Position numbers and translations under genes: made by a program. From Rhodospirillaceae bacterium UBA6219 (GTDB lineage Bacteria; Pseudomonadota; Alphaproteobacteria; Rhodospirillales; Magnetospirillaceae), in NCBI GenBank assembly GCA_002435715.1, contig DISD01000046.1, forward strand, positions 43,333 through 107,332: a DNA stretch of 64,000 nt, written 5' to 3'. The notes under the pieces were generated by a model. The model saw nothing but the letters and a program-made list of their open reading frames with translations. It was not told the DNA's origin and ran no database searches. This document shows, piece by piece, positions 8,151 to 15,436 of the stretch (the first letter of the stretch is position 1; each line of letters begins with the position of its first letter).

Positions 8151-10211
8151 ATGCGACTTTCACCCTCGGTCTGCCCCCATGATTGCCCTTCGGCCTGTCC
8201 CTTGGACGTGGTCGTGGACGATGACGGCCGTGTCGGCCGCCTGCGCGGCGCCGCCATGCCTTATACCGAAGGGGTGATCTGCGCCAAGGTCGCCCGTTAC
8301 AACGAACGCATCCACCACCCCGACCGCATCCTGACGCCGCTGCGCCGGGTGGGCGACAAGGGGGAAGGCCGCTTCGCCCCGGTCACCTGGGACGAAGCCT
8401 TGGATGAAATCACCCGGCGCTTCACCGAGAGCGCCGAAAAATGGGGATTGGAAAGCGTCTGGCCCTATTTCTATGCCGGGACCATGGGATTGGTGCAAAT
8501 GGGCGCCACCAACCGCTTGCGCCGGGCCATGGGCTATTCGGGCCAGCAAAAGACCATCTGCGCCGCCATCGCCGGCGCCGGCTGGCTGGCCGGCAACGGT
8601 GCCAAATACAGCGTCGACACCCGCGAGATGGCCGACAGCCAGATGATCGTCATTTGGGGGGCCAACCCGGCGGCCACCCAAGTGCATGTCATGGGGCTGG
8701 CCGCCAAGGCCCGCAAGAGCCATGGCGCCAAGCTGGTGGTGATCGACCCCTATCGCACCCCCACCGCCGAAAAAGCCGATTTGCATCTGATGCTGCGCCC
8801 GGGCACCGATGCCGCCTTGGCCTGCGCGGTGATGCATGTGCTGTTTCGCGACGGCTTGGTGGACCAGGCCTATGTGGACAAATACGCCCAAGGCACCGAA
8901 GCGCTTCGCCACCACGTGGCCGGCCGCGATCCGAGTTGGGCCGCCGCCATCACCGGGCTTGACGTCCAGCAGATCGAAGATTTCGCCCGTCTTTACGGCA
9001 CCACCCGACGCAGCCTGATCCGCGTCGGTTACGGTATGAGCCGCTCGCGCAACGGCGCCGTCAACGTCCATGCGGTGTCGTGCCTGCCGGTGTTGACCGG
9101 GGCTTGGCAGCATCGCGGCGGCGGCGCCACCCAAAGCCTGTCGGCGGGCTTCGTGCTGGACCGCACGCTGATGGACGCCCAGGACCTGCCCGAACCCAAG
9201 GTCCGGCAATTGGACATGAGCCGCATCGGCGCCATCCTGACCGGCGAAGCCAAAGCCTTGAAGAACGGCCCGCCGGTGATGGCCATGCTGGTGCAAAACG
9301 CCAACCCGGCCAGTGTCGCCCCTGACACCGCCAAGGTGTGGCGCGGCCTGGCCCGGCCCGAGCTGTTCCTGGCCGTCCACGAACAGGTGATGACCCAGAC
9401 GGCGCGTTTCGCCGACCTGGTTCTGCCCGCCACCACCTTCGTCGAACACGCCGACCTTTATACTTCTTATGGCCACACCTTCCTGCAAGCCGCCAAGCCG
9501 GTCATCGAGCCCCTGGGCGAAGCCCGCTCGAACCATTGGCTGATCGCCCAATTGGCCCGCCGCCTGGGGGCCGACCATGCCAGTTTCGCCATGACGGAAT
9601 GGGATCTGATCGATTCTTGCCTGCGGGCCAGTTCCCTGCCCGGCGCCGACGCCCTGCACGCCCAGCGCTGGCTGGATTGCGCGCCTTCCTTCGAAAAGTC
9701 CCATTACCTTGACGGTTTTGGTCATGGCGGCAAGTTCCGCTTTGCCGCCGATTGGGCCTCTGTCGGCCCCGACCACGCCGGCCTGCCCGCCCTGCCCGAC
9801 CATCTGGGCACGATCGAGAACGCCGATGCGGACCATCCGTTCCGGCTGATCACCCCGCCGTCGCGACATTTCCTGAATTCCAGCTTCACCGAAACCCCCA
9901 CCGCGCGCCGCATGGCGGCCCGCCCCACCGCCTTGGTGCACGGGGACGACGCCGCCCGATTGGGAATCGCCAGCGGCGACGTCATTCGTCTGGGCAATTG
10001 CCGGGCCTCGGTCCTGGTCCATGCCAGCGTCACCGACGGCATCGCCCAGGGCGTGGTGGCGGTGGAAGGCATCTGGCCCGACGAATGTTTCCTGGGCGGC
10101 ATCGGCATCAACTCTCTGGTGGGGGACGACCCGGTCCCCCCCAGCGGCGGCGCCGCCTTCCACGACAGCGCCATCTGGATCAAACCCGCGTTCTTGGGGG
10201 AAAGCGCATGA
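8151..10211 (+). CDS. molybdopterin-dependent oxidoreductase with one [4Fe-4S] centre
   Basis: 686 residues of the DMSO-reductase superfamily. The N-terminal iron-sulfur site is C8, C12, C16 and C44 (CPHDCPSAC, then VICAKV). FAPVTWDEALDEI, WGANPAATQVH, VVIDPYRTPTA, RPGTDAALACAVMH, QTARFADLVLPATTFVEH and a C-terminal cofactor-binding barrel (HPFRLITPPSRHFLNSSF) are typical. There is no twin-arginine signal, so it is probably cytoplasmic. The substrate cannot be read from the sequence. The last four bases overlap the mipZ start, so the pair is probably co-translated. Confidence 0.85.
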   Translation: MRLSPSVCPHDCPSACPLDVVVDDDGRVGRLRGAAMPYTEGVICAKVARYNERIHHPDRILTPLRRVGDKGEGRFAPVTWDEALDEITRRFTESAEKWGLESVWPYFYAGTMGLVQMGATNRLRRAMGYSGQQKTICAAIAGAGWLAGNGAKYSVDTREMADSQMIVIWGANPAATQVHVMGLAAKARKSHGAKLVVIDPYRTPTAEKADLHLMLRPGTDAALACAVMHVLFRDGLVDQAYVDKYAQGTEALRHHVAGRDPSWAAAITGLDVQQIEDFARLYGTTRRSLIRVGYGMSRSRNGAVNVHAVSCLPVLTGAWQHRGGGATQSLSAGFVLDRTLMDAQDLPEPKVRQLDMSRIGAILTGEAKALKNGPPVMAMLVQNANPASVAPDTAKVWRGLARPELFLAVHEQVMTQTARFADLVLPATTFVEHADLYTSYGHTFLQAAKPVIEPLGEARSNHWLIAQLARRLGADHASFAMTEWDLIDSCLRASSLPGADALHAQRWLDCAPSFEKSHYLDGFGHGGKFRFAADWASVGPDHAGLPALPDHLGTIENADADHPFRLITPPSRHFLNSSFTETPTARRMAARPTALVHGDDAARLGIASGDVIRLGNCRASVLVHASVTDGIAQGVVAVEGIWPDECFLGGIGINSLVGDDPVPPSGGAAFHDSAIWIKPAFLGESA

Positions 10212-11023
10212 GCAAACGGGCCCACGTCATCGTCGTCGGCAACGAAAAGGGCGGCACCGGCAAGTCCACCGTCTCCATGCATCTGATCGTCAGCCTGCTC
10301 AATCGCGGCCTCAGCGTCGGCTCCATCGACCTGGACGCCCGTCAGGCGACCTTGACCCGTTATGTGCAGAACCGCCAGAACCGCAAGGATTCTGCCCTGT
10401 TGGGACTGCAGGTGCCCAACCATGTGGCGGTGCCGCCCACCGCCGACCGCGAGGCCGACGAACGCCGCCTGCTGGAAACCTTCGGCCATCTGACCGCACT
10501 TCACGACGTGGTGGTCATCGACACCCCCGGTTCCGACCATTACCTGTCGCGACTGGGCCATTCCTTCGCCCAGACCCTGATCACGCCGCTGAACGATTCC
10601 TTGGTGGATCTGGACGTCCTGGCCCGGGTGGAACCGGAAAGCATGAAGATCGTGCGGCCCAGCCATTACGCCGAAATGGTGTGGGACACCAAGAAGACCC
10701 GCGCCATGCGTGGTGAAAAAGCGGTGGTCGACTGGATCGTGCTGCGCAACCGTCTGGCCCATCTGGACGCCCGCAACAAGCAGGTGATGGAAAAGCTGCT
10801 GGTGGATTTGGCCAAGCGCATCGGCTTTCGTACCGCGCCGGGTTTGGGCGAACGCGTGGTCTATCGCTCGCTGTTCCTGGAAGGCCTGACGCTGCTGGAT
10901 TTGCGCCACGGCATTCCCGGCTTCGACCTGAACATGAGCAACGTCGCCGCCCGCCAAGAATTGCGGGCACTGGTGGATTCCATCGGACTGGATGGTCTGG
11001 GAAGCGATACGGCCGAGGACTGA
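10208..11023 (+). CDS. mipZ: MipZ-type ParA ATPase, division-site positioning
   Basis: 271 residues. The deviant Walker A motif KGGTGKS is at 14-20, followed by SIDLDARQATLTRYVQNR and DVVVIDTPGSDHYLSR. In alphaproteobacteria MipZ binds the ParB-parS complex near the poles and inhibits FtsZ polymerisation, so the Z ring forms at midcell. The sequence follows the Caulobacter and Rhodospirillales MipZ type, with long KIVRPSHYAEMVWD and GERVVYRSLFLEGLTLLD segments that ordinary ParA lacks. The start overlaps the stop of the molybdopterin enzyme (ATGA). Confidence 0.9.
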   Translation: MSKRAHVIVVGNEKGGTGKSTVSMHLIVSLLNRGLSVGSIDLDARQATLTRYVQNRQNRKDSALLGLQVPNHVAVPPTADREADERRLLETFGHLTALHDVVVIDTPGSDHYLSRLGHSFAQTLITPLNDSLVDLDVLARVEPESMKIVRPSHYAEMVWDTKKTRAMRGEKAVVDWIVLRNRLAHLDARNKQVMEKLLVDLAKRIGFRTAPGLGERVVYRSLFLEGLTLLDLRHGIPGFDLNMSNVAARQELRALVDSIGLDGLGSDTAED

Positions 11024-11040
11024 GCCTTACACCGTCCGCG

Positions 11041-12096
11041 TCAATGCCTGGCCGGAATCTCGCCATCCATGGCCGGCTGCTGGACGATGATGCCGTACCA
11101 GCCCATACCGGCATAGGTTTCGTAACCCGGCGTCGCCGAGAACCCCACGACGTTGCCCATGTCGTCCACATAGGCCCCCATCTGGTTGCCGTCAGTGCGC
11201 AGACGAACAACGTCTTTCAACACGCCGTTTCCGTCCGACGACGCCAGAACCTTCATGTTGCGGTCCACCAACAGACAGCGGGTGCGGGTCTTTTCCTCGG
11301 CCTGCAGACGCACGCCCTTGACCACCGAATCCGCCTGGGGCTGCCAGTCGAAGAAGATGCCCAACACGCCCAAGGCCGCCCCGTCGGCTTCGCCGCCCTC
11401 GCGGATGGCGGTGGCGTAGGAAGCCACCAGAGCATTATCCAAAGCCGGATTGGCGGCGATGTCGGCCATGGAATAATCGTTGCCGGAAGCCGTGGCCATG
11501 GCGTCCACGAACCAGCTTTCCGAGGACACGTCGGTGCCCACCACCCCCGGATAGCGCCCGGGACGACCATTGGCGACCACCCGGCCATTGGCATCGGCGA
11601 CCCACAGATCCAAGTACACGGTGTAGGAATCCAGGATCACCCCCAGCCGGCGCGACGCATAGGCGGCGCTTTCCGGGCTGGCATGGGCCAAGCAATCGAC
11701 CATGGCCGAATCGGTGGCCCACCAGCGCACGTCGCAGGACCGTTCGTAAAGGTTCCGGTCGATGATCTCGATCATGTTCAGCGCCAGATCGGCCAAGCGC
11801 GAGCCGCGCAATTGACCGATCAGGGTTTGCCCCAGGCTCATCAGGTCGCGGATGGTGCTGGACAGCTCGCCTTCCAGCGACTGGGTGATGGAATCGATGC
11901 TTTGCGAAACGTTTTTCACTTCGTTGGCCACCACCGCGAACCCCTTTCCGGCTTCGCCGGCGCGGGTGGCTTCGATCAAGGCGTTAAGGGACAGGATGCG
12001 GGTCGTACCGGTAACCTTTTTGATGGCCTGAATTTTATCGTTCGCCACGTCATGAACGGCGCGAGTCAATTCCAGAATACGTTCCGGCTCCGACAT
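11041..12096 (-). CDS. soluble chemoreceptor-like protein with C-terminal Cache-type sensor
   Basis: 351 residues from the ATG at 12096, which has GGGGGAAGG upstream. No transmembrane segment is visible. Residues roughly 1-80 carry a short piece of the chemoreceptor signalling hairpin (RILSLNALIEATRAGEAGKGFAVVA), the part that contacts CheA and CheW. The rest looks like a Cache/PAS-type sensor (YLDLWVADANGRVVANGRPG, SSESWFVDAMATASGNDYSM, LGVLGIFFDWQPQ). The order is inverted relative to classical receptors. A cytoplasmic input to chemotaxis or a related array is inferred. Confidence 0.7.
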   Translation of the reverse strand: MSEPERILELTRAVHDVANDKIQAIKKVTGTTRILSLNALIEATRAGEAGKGFAVVANEVKNVSQSIDSITQSLEGELSSTIRDLMSLGQTLIGQLRGSRLADLALNMIEIIDRNLYERSCDVRWWATDSAMVDCLAHASPESAAYASRRLGVILDSYTVYLDLWVADANGRVVANGRPGRYPGVVGTDVSSESWFVDAMATASGNDYSMADIAANPALDNALVASYATAIREGGEADGAALGVLGIFFDWQPQADSVVKGVRLQAEEKTRTRCLLVDRNMKVLASSDGNGVLKDVVRLRTDGNQMGAYVDDMGNVVGFSATPGYETYAGMGWYGIIVQQPAMDGEIPARH

Positions 12097-12210
12097 ACCT
12101 TCCCCCTTATGGTCACTTTTTATGCACACACCCCTCTACGGTCTAATTTATAGGCAAAGTCTTTATGTTTCAAGAATCAGTCTGGGTTTGCATCACTTTT
12201 CCGCAAAAAC

Positions 12211-12238
12211 AAAAGGCCCCGTCGAAACGGGGCCTTTT
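12211..12238. terminator. bidirectional rho-independent terminator
   Basis: AAAAGGCCCCG pairs with CGGGGCCTTTT around a short TCGAAA loop. It sits 31 nt downstream of the leftward dksA gene and has T-rich flanks on both strands. Confidence 0.85.
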
Positions 12239-12268
12239 GACATCAGCGATCAGGCGACACGACGCCGG

Positions 12269-12685
12269 TCAATCCTCGCGATGGGTGCGCTCCATGCGTT
12301 CGTGCCGTTCCTGCGCTTCGATGGAAAGCGTGGCGATGGGGCGGGCTTCCAAGCGACGAATGGTGATGGGCTCACCGGTTTCTTCGCAATAGCCATAAGA
12401 CCCGTCGTGAATGCGTTCGATGGCGGCGTCGATCTTGGCGATCAACTTGCGTTCGCGGTCGCGGGTGCGCAATTCCAAAGCGCGGTCGGTCTCGGCCGAC
12501 GCACGGTCGGCGATATCGGGCTCCTGCAACCCACCTTCTTGCAGGTGAGCCAGGGTTTCGTCGGATTCGCGCAATAATTCCGAGCGCCAGTCGAGCAATT
12601 TCTGGCGAAAATATTCCTTCATGTTTTCATTCATGAAGGGCTCGTCCTCGGACGGGCGGTAATCCGGCGGCAGCGTGACGGTCAT
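12269..12685 (-). CDS. dksA: RNA polymerase-binding transcription factor DksA
   Basis: 138 residues from the ATG at 12685 (MTVTLPPDYRPSED). The coiled-coil region contains EYFRQKLLDWRSELLRESDETL and DRASAETDRALELRTRDRERKL, followed by YGYCEETGEPITIRRLEARPIATLSIEAQERHE. DksA binds the secondary channel of RNA polymerase and works with ppGpp. Only one cysteine of the four-cysteine zinc site of Escherichia coli DksA remains, as is common in alphaproteobacteria. It sits next to the flagellar genes. Confidence 0.92.
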   Translation of the reverse strand: MTVTLPPDYRPSEDEPFMNENMKEYFRQKLLDWRSELLRESDETLAHLQEGGLQEPDIADRASAETDRALELRTRDRERKLIAKIDAAIERIHDGSYGYCEETGEPITIRRLEARPIATLSIEAQERHERMERTHRED

Positions 12686-12799
12686 CCAGTCCCCCGATTT
12701 GCTGTCGGTTCGATCAAGTCGGCCCGCAATATATGGTGTGACCCACCCTATCGCAAGCGCGGATGTTCGAAACACGTTCAGGGATGGGAAAGAAATGTT

Positions 12800-13237
12800 T
12801 CAGCGGCCACGGCTGAGCTTGGCGATTTCCACTTCGGCCCGCAATTCGATTTCGTCCAAAAGCGCCGCCAAACGCGGATCTGGGCAGGCTTCCTTGCGCG
12901 AACGGACCATGTCCGCCAACTGCACCAGCTTGGATTCCGGCACCGTCCCCAACAACAAGCCGTGACGCAGTTCTTCCAGCTTGTCCAAGATGTCTTCGGC
13001 ATGACGGATGTGACGCTGGCGTGCCTCGCGGTCGGTGGCATCGCCCACCGCCTGGGCCACCAGCAAAGCGTCAACGGCACCGATGGAGGCAGGCGCGTCG
13101 GCGGCGTGCACGTCCTCCATGGTCTCCATGGCGTCGACCAAAGCCTGCTTGAATTCGCTTTTCTTGCCGTCGGACTTGCCGACGCGACGGGCACCCCCGG
13201 ACGCGGCGGCCCCCGATCCGACCCCGGAAACCTTCAT
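12800..13237 (-). CDS. fliX: flagellar assembly trans-acting factor FliX
   Basis: 145 residues from the ATG at 13237. After a disordered basic N terminus come IGAVDALLVAQAVGDATDREARQRHIRHAEDILDKLEELRHGLLLGTVP and DPRLAALLDEIELRAEVEIAKL, the conserved core of FliX. In Caulobacter FliX couples completion of early flagellar structures to activity of the sigma-54 activator FlbD. The gene is divergent from flgI, as in Caulobacter. A sigma-54-type promoter lies in the shared intergenic region. Confidence 0.85.
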   Translation of the reverse strand: MKVSGVGSGAAASGGARRVGKSDGKKSEFKQALVDAMETMEDVHAADAPASIGAVDALLVAQAVGDATDREARQRHIRHAEDILDKLEELRHGLLLGTVPESKLVQLADMVRSRKEACPDPRLAALLDEIELRAEVEIAKLSRGR

Positions 13238-13337
13238 GGAACCCCGATGGTTGTGGGTTGGCCAGTCTTCGCCACAGTGTAACCGGCATAAGCCCGGCGC
13301 GAAAGCCGCTATTTCTGCCGAGCGCCCCCGGTCAAAG

Positions 13338-13352
13338 CGGCAAGTTTTGCCG
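13338..13352. promoter_or_regulatory. inverted repeat, candidate FlbD enhancer site
   Basis: CGGCAA-GTT-TTGCCG is a perfect inverted repeat centred about 73 bp upstream of the -24 element. Two further GGGCAA half-sites follow within 20 bp. Position and GGCAA content suit a bacterial enhancer-binding protein such as FlbD. The assignment is inference. Confidence 0.45.
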
Positions 13353-13417
13353 GGCAAAGCGGGGCAATGCCGCCGCCACATCCCATCAACACATTGATTT
13401 TACTTCATTTCGTCCAC

Positions 13418-13433
13418 TGGCACAGGCTTCGCA
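13418..13433 (+). promoter_or_regulatory. sigma-54-type -24/-12 promoter of the flgI operon
   Basis: TGGCACAGGCTTCGCA matches the TGGCAC-N5-TTGCA pattern, with the invariant GG and GC at the required spacing. It lies 49 bp upstream of the flgI start. Late flagellar operons of Caulobacter use such promoters under FlbD and FliX, and fliX is the divergent neighbour. Confidence 0.75.
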
Positions 13434-13481
13434 AGGAAGGTTACGCATTATTCCGCTGTCTGTTGCCCTGTCGAGGACGCC

Positions 13482-14672
13482 ATGTTCCGCAAAGCCAAAG
13501 CCACGATCGCCAACTCTTCCGCCATCCGGGCCTTCGCCCTGGCTGCGGGCCTTGTGGCCGCGACCCTTCTGGCCATGCCGCCGGTCGCCTTCGGGGCGTC
13601 GCGCATCAAGGACATCGCCGAATTCGAAGGCGTGCGCGACAACCTTTTGGTGGGCTACGGCCTGGTGGTCGGCCTCAGCGGCACCGGCGACGACTTGACC
13701 AACGCGCCCTTCACCAAGGAATCGCTGGTCGCCATGCTGGAACGCCTGGGCGTCAACATCCGTGAACAGGGCGGCACCATCGCCACCGTCAAGCCCAAGA
13801 ACGTCGCCGCCGTCATGGTTACCGCCACCCTGCCCGCCTTCGCCCGCCAGGGCACCCGCATCGACATCCAGGTGGCGGCCATGGGCGACGCCAAGTCGCT
13901 GATGGGCGGCACGCTTCTGGTCACCCCGCTGGTCGGCGCCGATGGCGAAATCTACGCCGTGGCCCAAGGCCCGCTGGCCGGCACCGGCATCACCGCTTCG
14001 GGCGGCGGCGCCGGCGGCGGCGGCACCACTTCGGTCACCAAGGGCGTGCCCACCGCCGGCAAGGTCTCGAACGGGGCCATCGTCGAACGCGAACTGCCCT
14101 TTGAAATGGCGCATCTGGAATCGGTGAAGCTGTCGCTCAGAAATCCCGACTTCACCACCGCCAACCGCACCGCCCAAGCGGTCAACGCCTTCCTGGGCGG
14201 CGCCGTGGCCCGGCCCATCGATCCCAGCACCGTGCAGATCACCGTGCCTGGCGATTACCGCGGCAACGTGGTCGGCCTGCTGACCGACATCGAACAATTG
14301 AAGGTCGAGCCCGATCAGATCGCCAAGATCGTCATCGACGAAGCCAACGGCACCATCGTCATGGGCGAGAACGTGCGCATCAGCACCGTCGCCGTGGCCC
14401 AGGGCCAGTTGACCATCCGTATCACCGAAACCCCGCAGGTTTCCCAGCCCTCGCCGTTCTCGGCCACCGGCGACACCACCGTGGTCGACCGCACCGACAT
14501 CGAAGTCGACGATGGCCAGGGCAAGAAGCTGACCGTGGTTCCCCACGGCGTCACCCTGCAGGAGCTGGTCAACGGTCTGAACAATCTGGGCATCGGCCCG
14601 CGCGACCTGATCTCGATCCTGCAGGCGATCAAAGCCTCGGGCGCCATCCAAGCCGACATCGAGGTGATGTGA
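13482..14672 (+). CDS. flgI: flagellar P-ring protein FlgI
   Basis: 396 residues with a cleavable signal peptide ending near LAMPPVAFGA. ASRIKDIAEFEGVRDNLLVGYGLVVGLSGTGDD is diagnostic, followed by NVAAVMVTATLPAFARQGTRIDIQV and a C-terminal VTLQELVNGLNNLGIGPRDLISILQAIKASGA. FlgI assembles in the periplasm as the peptidoglycan-level bushing around the rod. A glycine-rich stretch (ASGGGAGGGG, about residue 170) lengthens one loop. GAGGA precedes the start. It is the first gene of the rightward flagellar operon. Confidence 0.97.
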   Translation: MFRKAKATIANSSAIRAFALAAGLVAATLLAMPPVAFGASRIKDIAEFEGVRDNLLVGYGLVVGLSGTGDDLTNAPFTKESLVAMLERLGVNIREQGGTIATVKPKNVAAVMVTATLPAFARQGTRIDIQVAAMGDAKSLMGGTLLVTPLVGADGEIYAVAQGPLAGTGITASGGGAGGGGTTSVTKGVPTAGKVSNGAIVERELPFEMAHLESVKLSLRNPDFTTANRTAQAVNAFLGGAVARPIDPSTVQITVPGDYRGNVVGLLTDIEQLKVEPDQIAKIVIDEANGTIVMGENVRISTVAVAQGQLTIRITETPQVSQPSPFSATGDTTVVDRTDIEVDDGQGKKLTVVPHGVTLQELVNGLNNLGIGPRDLISILQAIKASGAIQADIEVM

Positions 14673-14980
14673 TGAACGTCGACACCACTTCGGCGCAACT
14701 GGCCGCCAGCGCACCGGCCGCCATCAACACCCGCGCCGCCAACGCCGATCAGGCCAAGGCCGTGGGCAAGCAATTCGAATCCATGTTCCTGAGCCAGATG
14801 CTGCAGCACATGTTCGAGGGGATCAAAACCGAGGACGGCCCCTTTGGCGGCGGCCATGCCGAAGCGATGTTTCGCCCCATGTTGCTGGACGAATATGCGA
14901 AGATGATAAGCAACCGTCCCGGTGGAATCGGCCTGGCCGACCAAGTGACCCGGACGATGTTGCAGCACCAGGAGGTTTGA
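14672..14980 (+). CDS. flgJ: FlgJ N-terminal-type rod-binding protein (CheL-like)
   Basis: 102 residues. The ATG overlaps the flgI stop (TGATG), with GAGGTGA upstream. AVGKQFESMFLSQMLQHMFEG, GGGHAEAMFRPMLLDEYAKMI and GIGLADQVTRTML are the rod-capping domain of FlgJ. The muramidase domain found in enterobacterial FlgJ is absent, as usual in alphaproteobacteria, where a separate hydrolase opens the peptidoglycan. Confidence 0.88.
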   Translation: MNVDTTSAQLAASAPAAINTRAANADQAKAVGKQFESMFLSQMLQHMFEGIKTEDGPFGGGHAEAMFRPMLLDEYAKMISNRPGGIGLADQVTRTMLQHQEV

Positions 14981-14982
14981 CG

Positions 14983-15423
14983 ATGACCGAGACCGCCACC
15001 TTGAACATCGACGACATCGTCTGGGCCTGCACCAATCTGTGCGAGCTGTTGGAATTCGAAAACGACGCCTTGAAGCAACACGATTCGCGCACTGTCCGCG
15101 AATTGGCGGAAAACAAGGCGGCCCTGGCCCGCATCTATGAAAGCGCCATCATCCCGCTGGCGGAAAATCCGTCCCTCGCCGACGCGCTGGAGCCCGAACA
15201 AAAGGAAGAGCTGACCGCGCTGGGCCAACGACTGAAAGCCTTGGTGGAAGAAAACGCCCGCCGGCTGAAGGCCGAAATCGACGCCACCCAGATGTTGATG
15301 GACGCCATGGTCAACGCGGTGAAAAGCAACGCCACTAATACCGTGACCTATGGCCCGGCCGGCCAGTTCGGCGCCGCCCCCACCGGCGAGCAGAACTCGT
15401 TGGCCTTCAACCAGACCCTGTGA
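14983..15423 (+). CDS. flgN: FlgN-family flagellar export chaperone
   Basis: 146 residues from the ATG at 14983, with AGGAGG 7 nt upstream. The sequence is almost entirely helical: DDIVWACTNLCELLEFENDALKQHD, LAENKAALARIYE and LGQRLKALVEENARRLKAEIDAT. The C terminus is disordered and ends in SLAFNQTL. FlgN-type chaperones hold FlgK and FlgL monomers before export, and those two genes follow directly. The family call rests on helical pattern and position. Confidence 0.75.
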   Translation: MTETATLNIDDIVWACTNLCELLEFENDALKQHDSRTVRELAENKAALARIYESAIIPLAENPSLADALEPEQKEELTALGQRLKALVEENARRLKAEIDATQMLMDAMVNAVKSNATNTVTYGPAGQFGAAPTGEQNSLAFNQTL

Positions 15424-15436
15424 CCGGAGCGCCATC

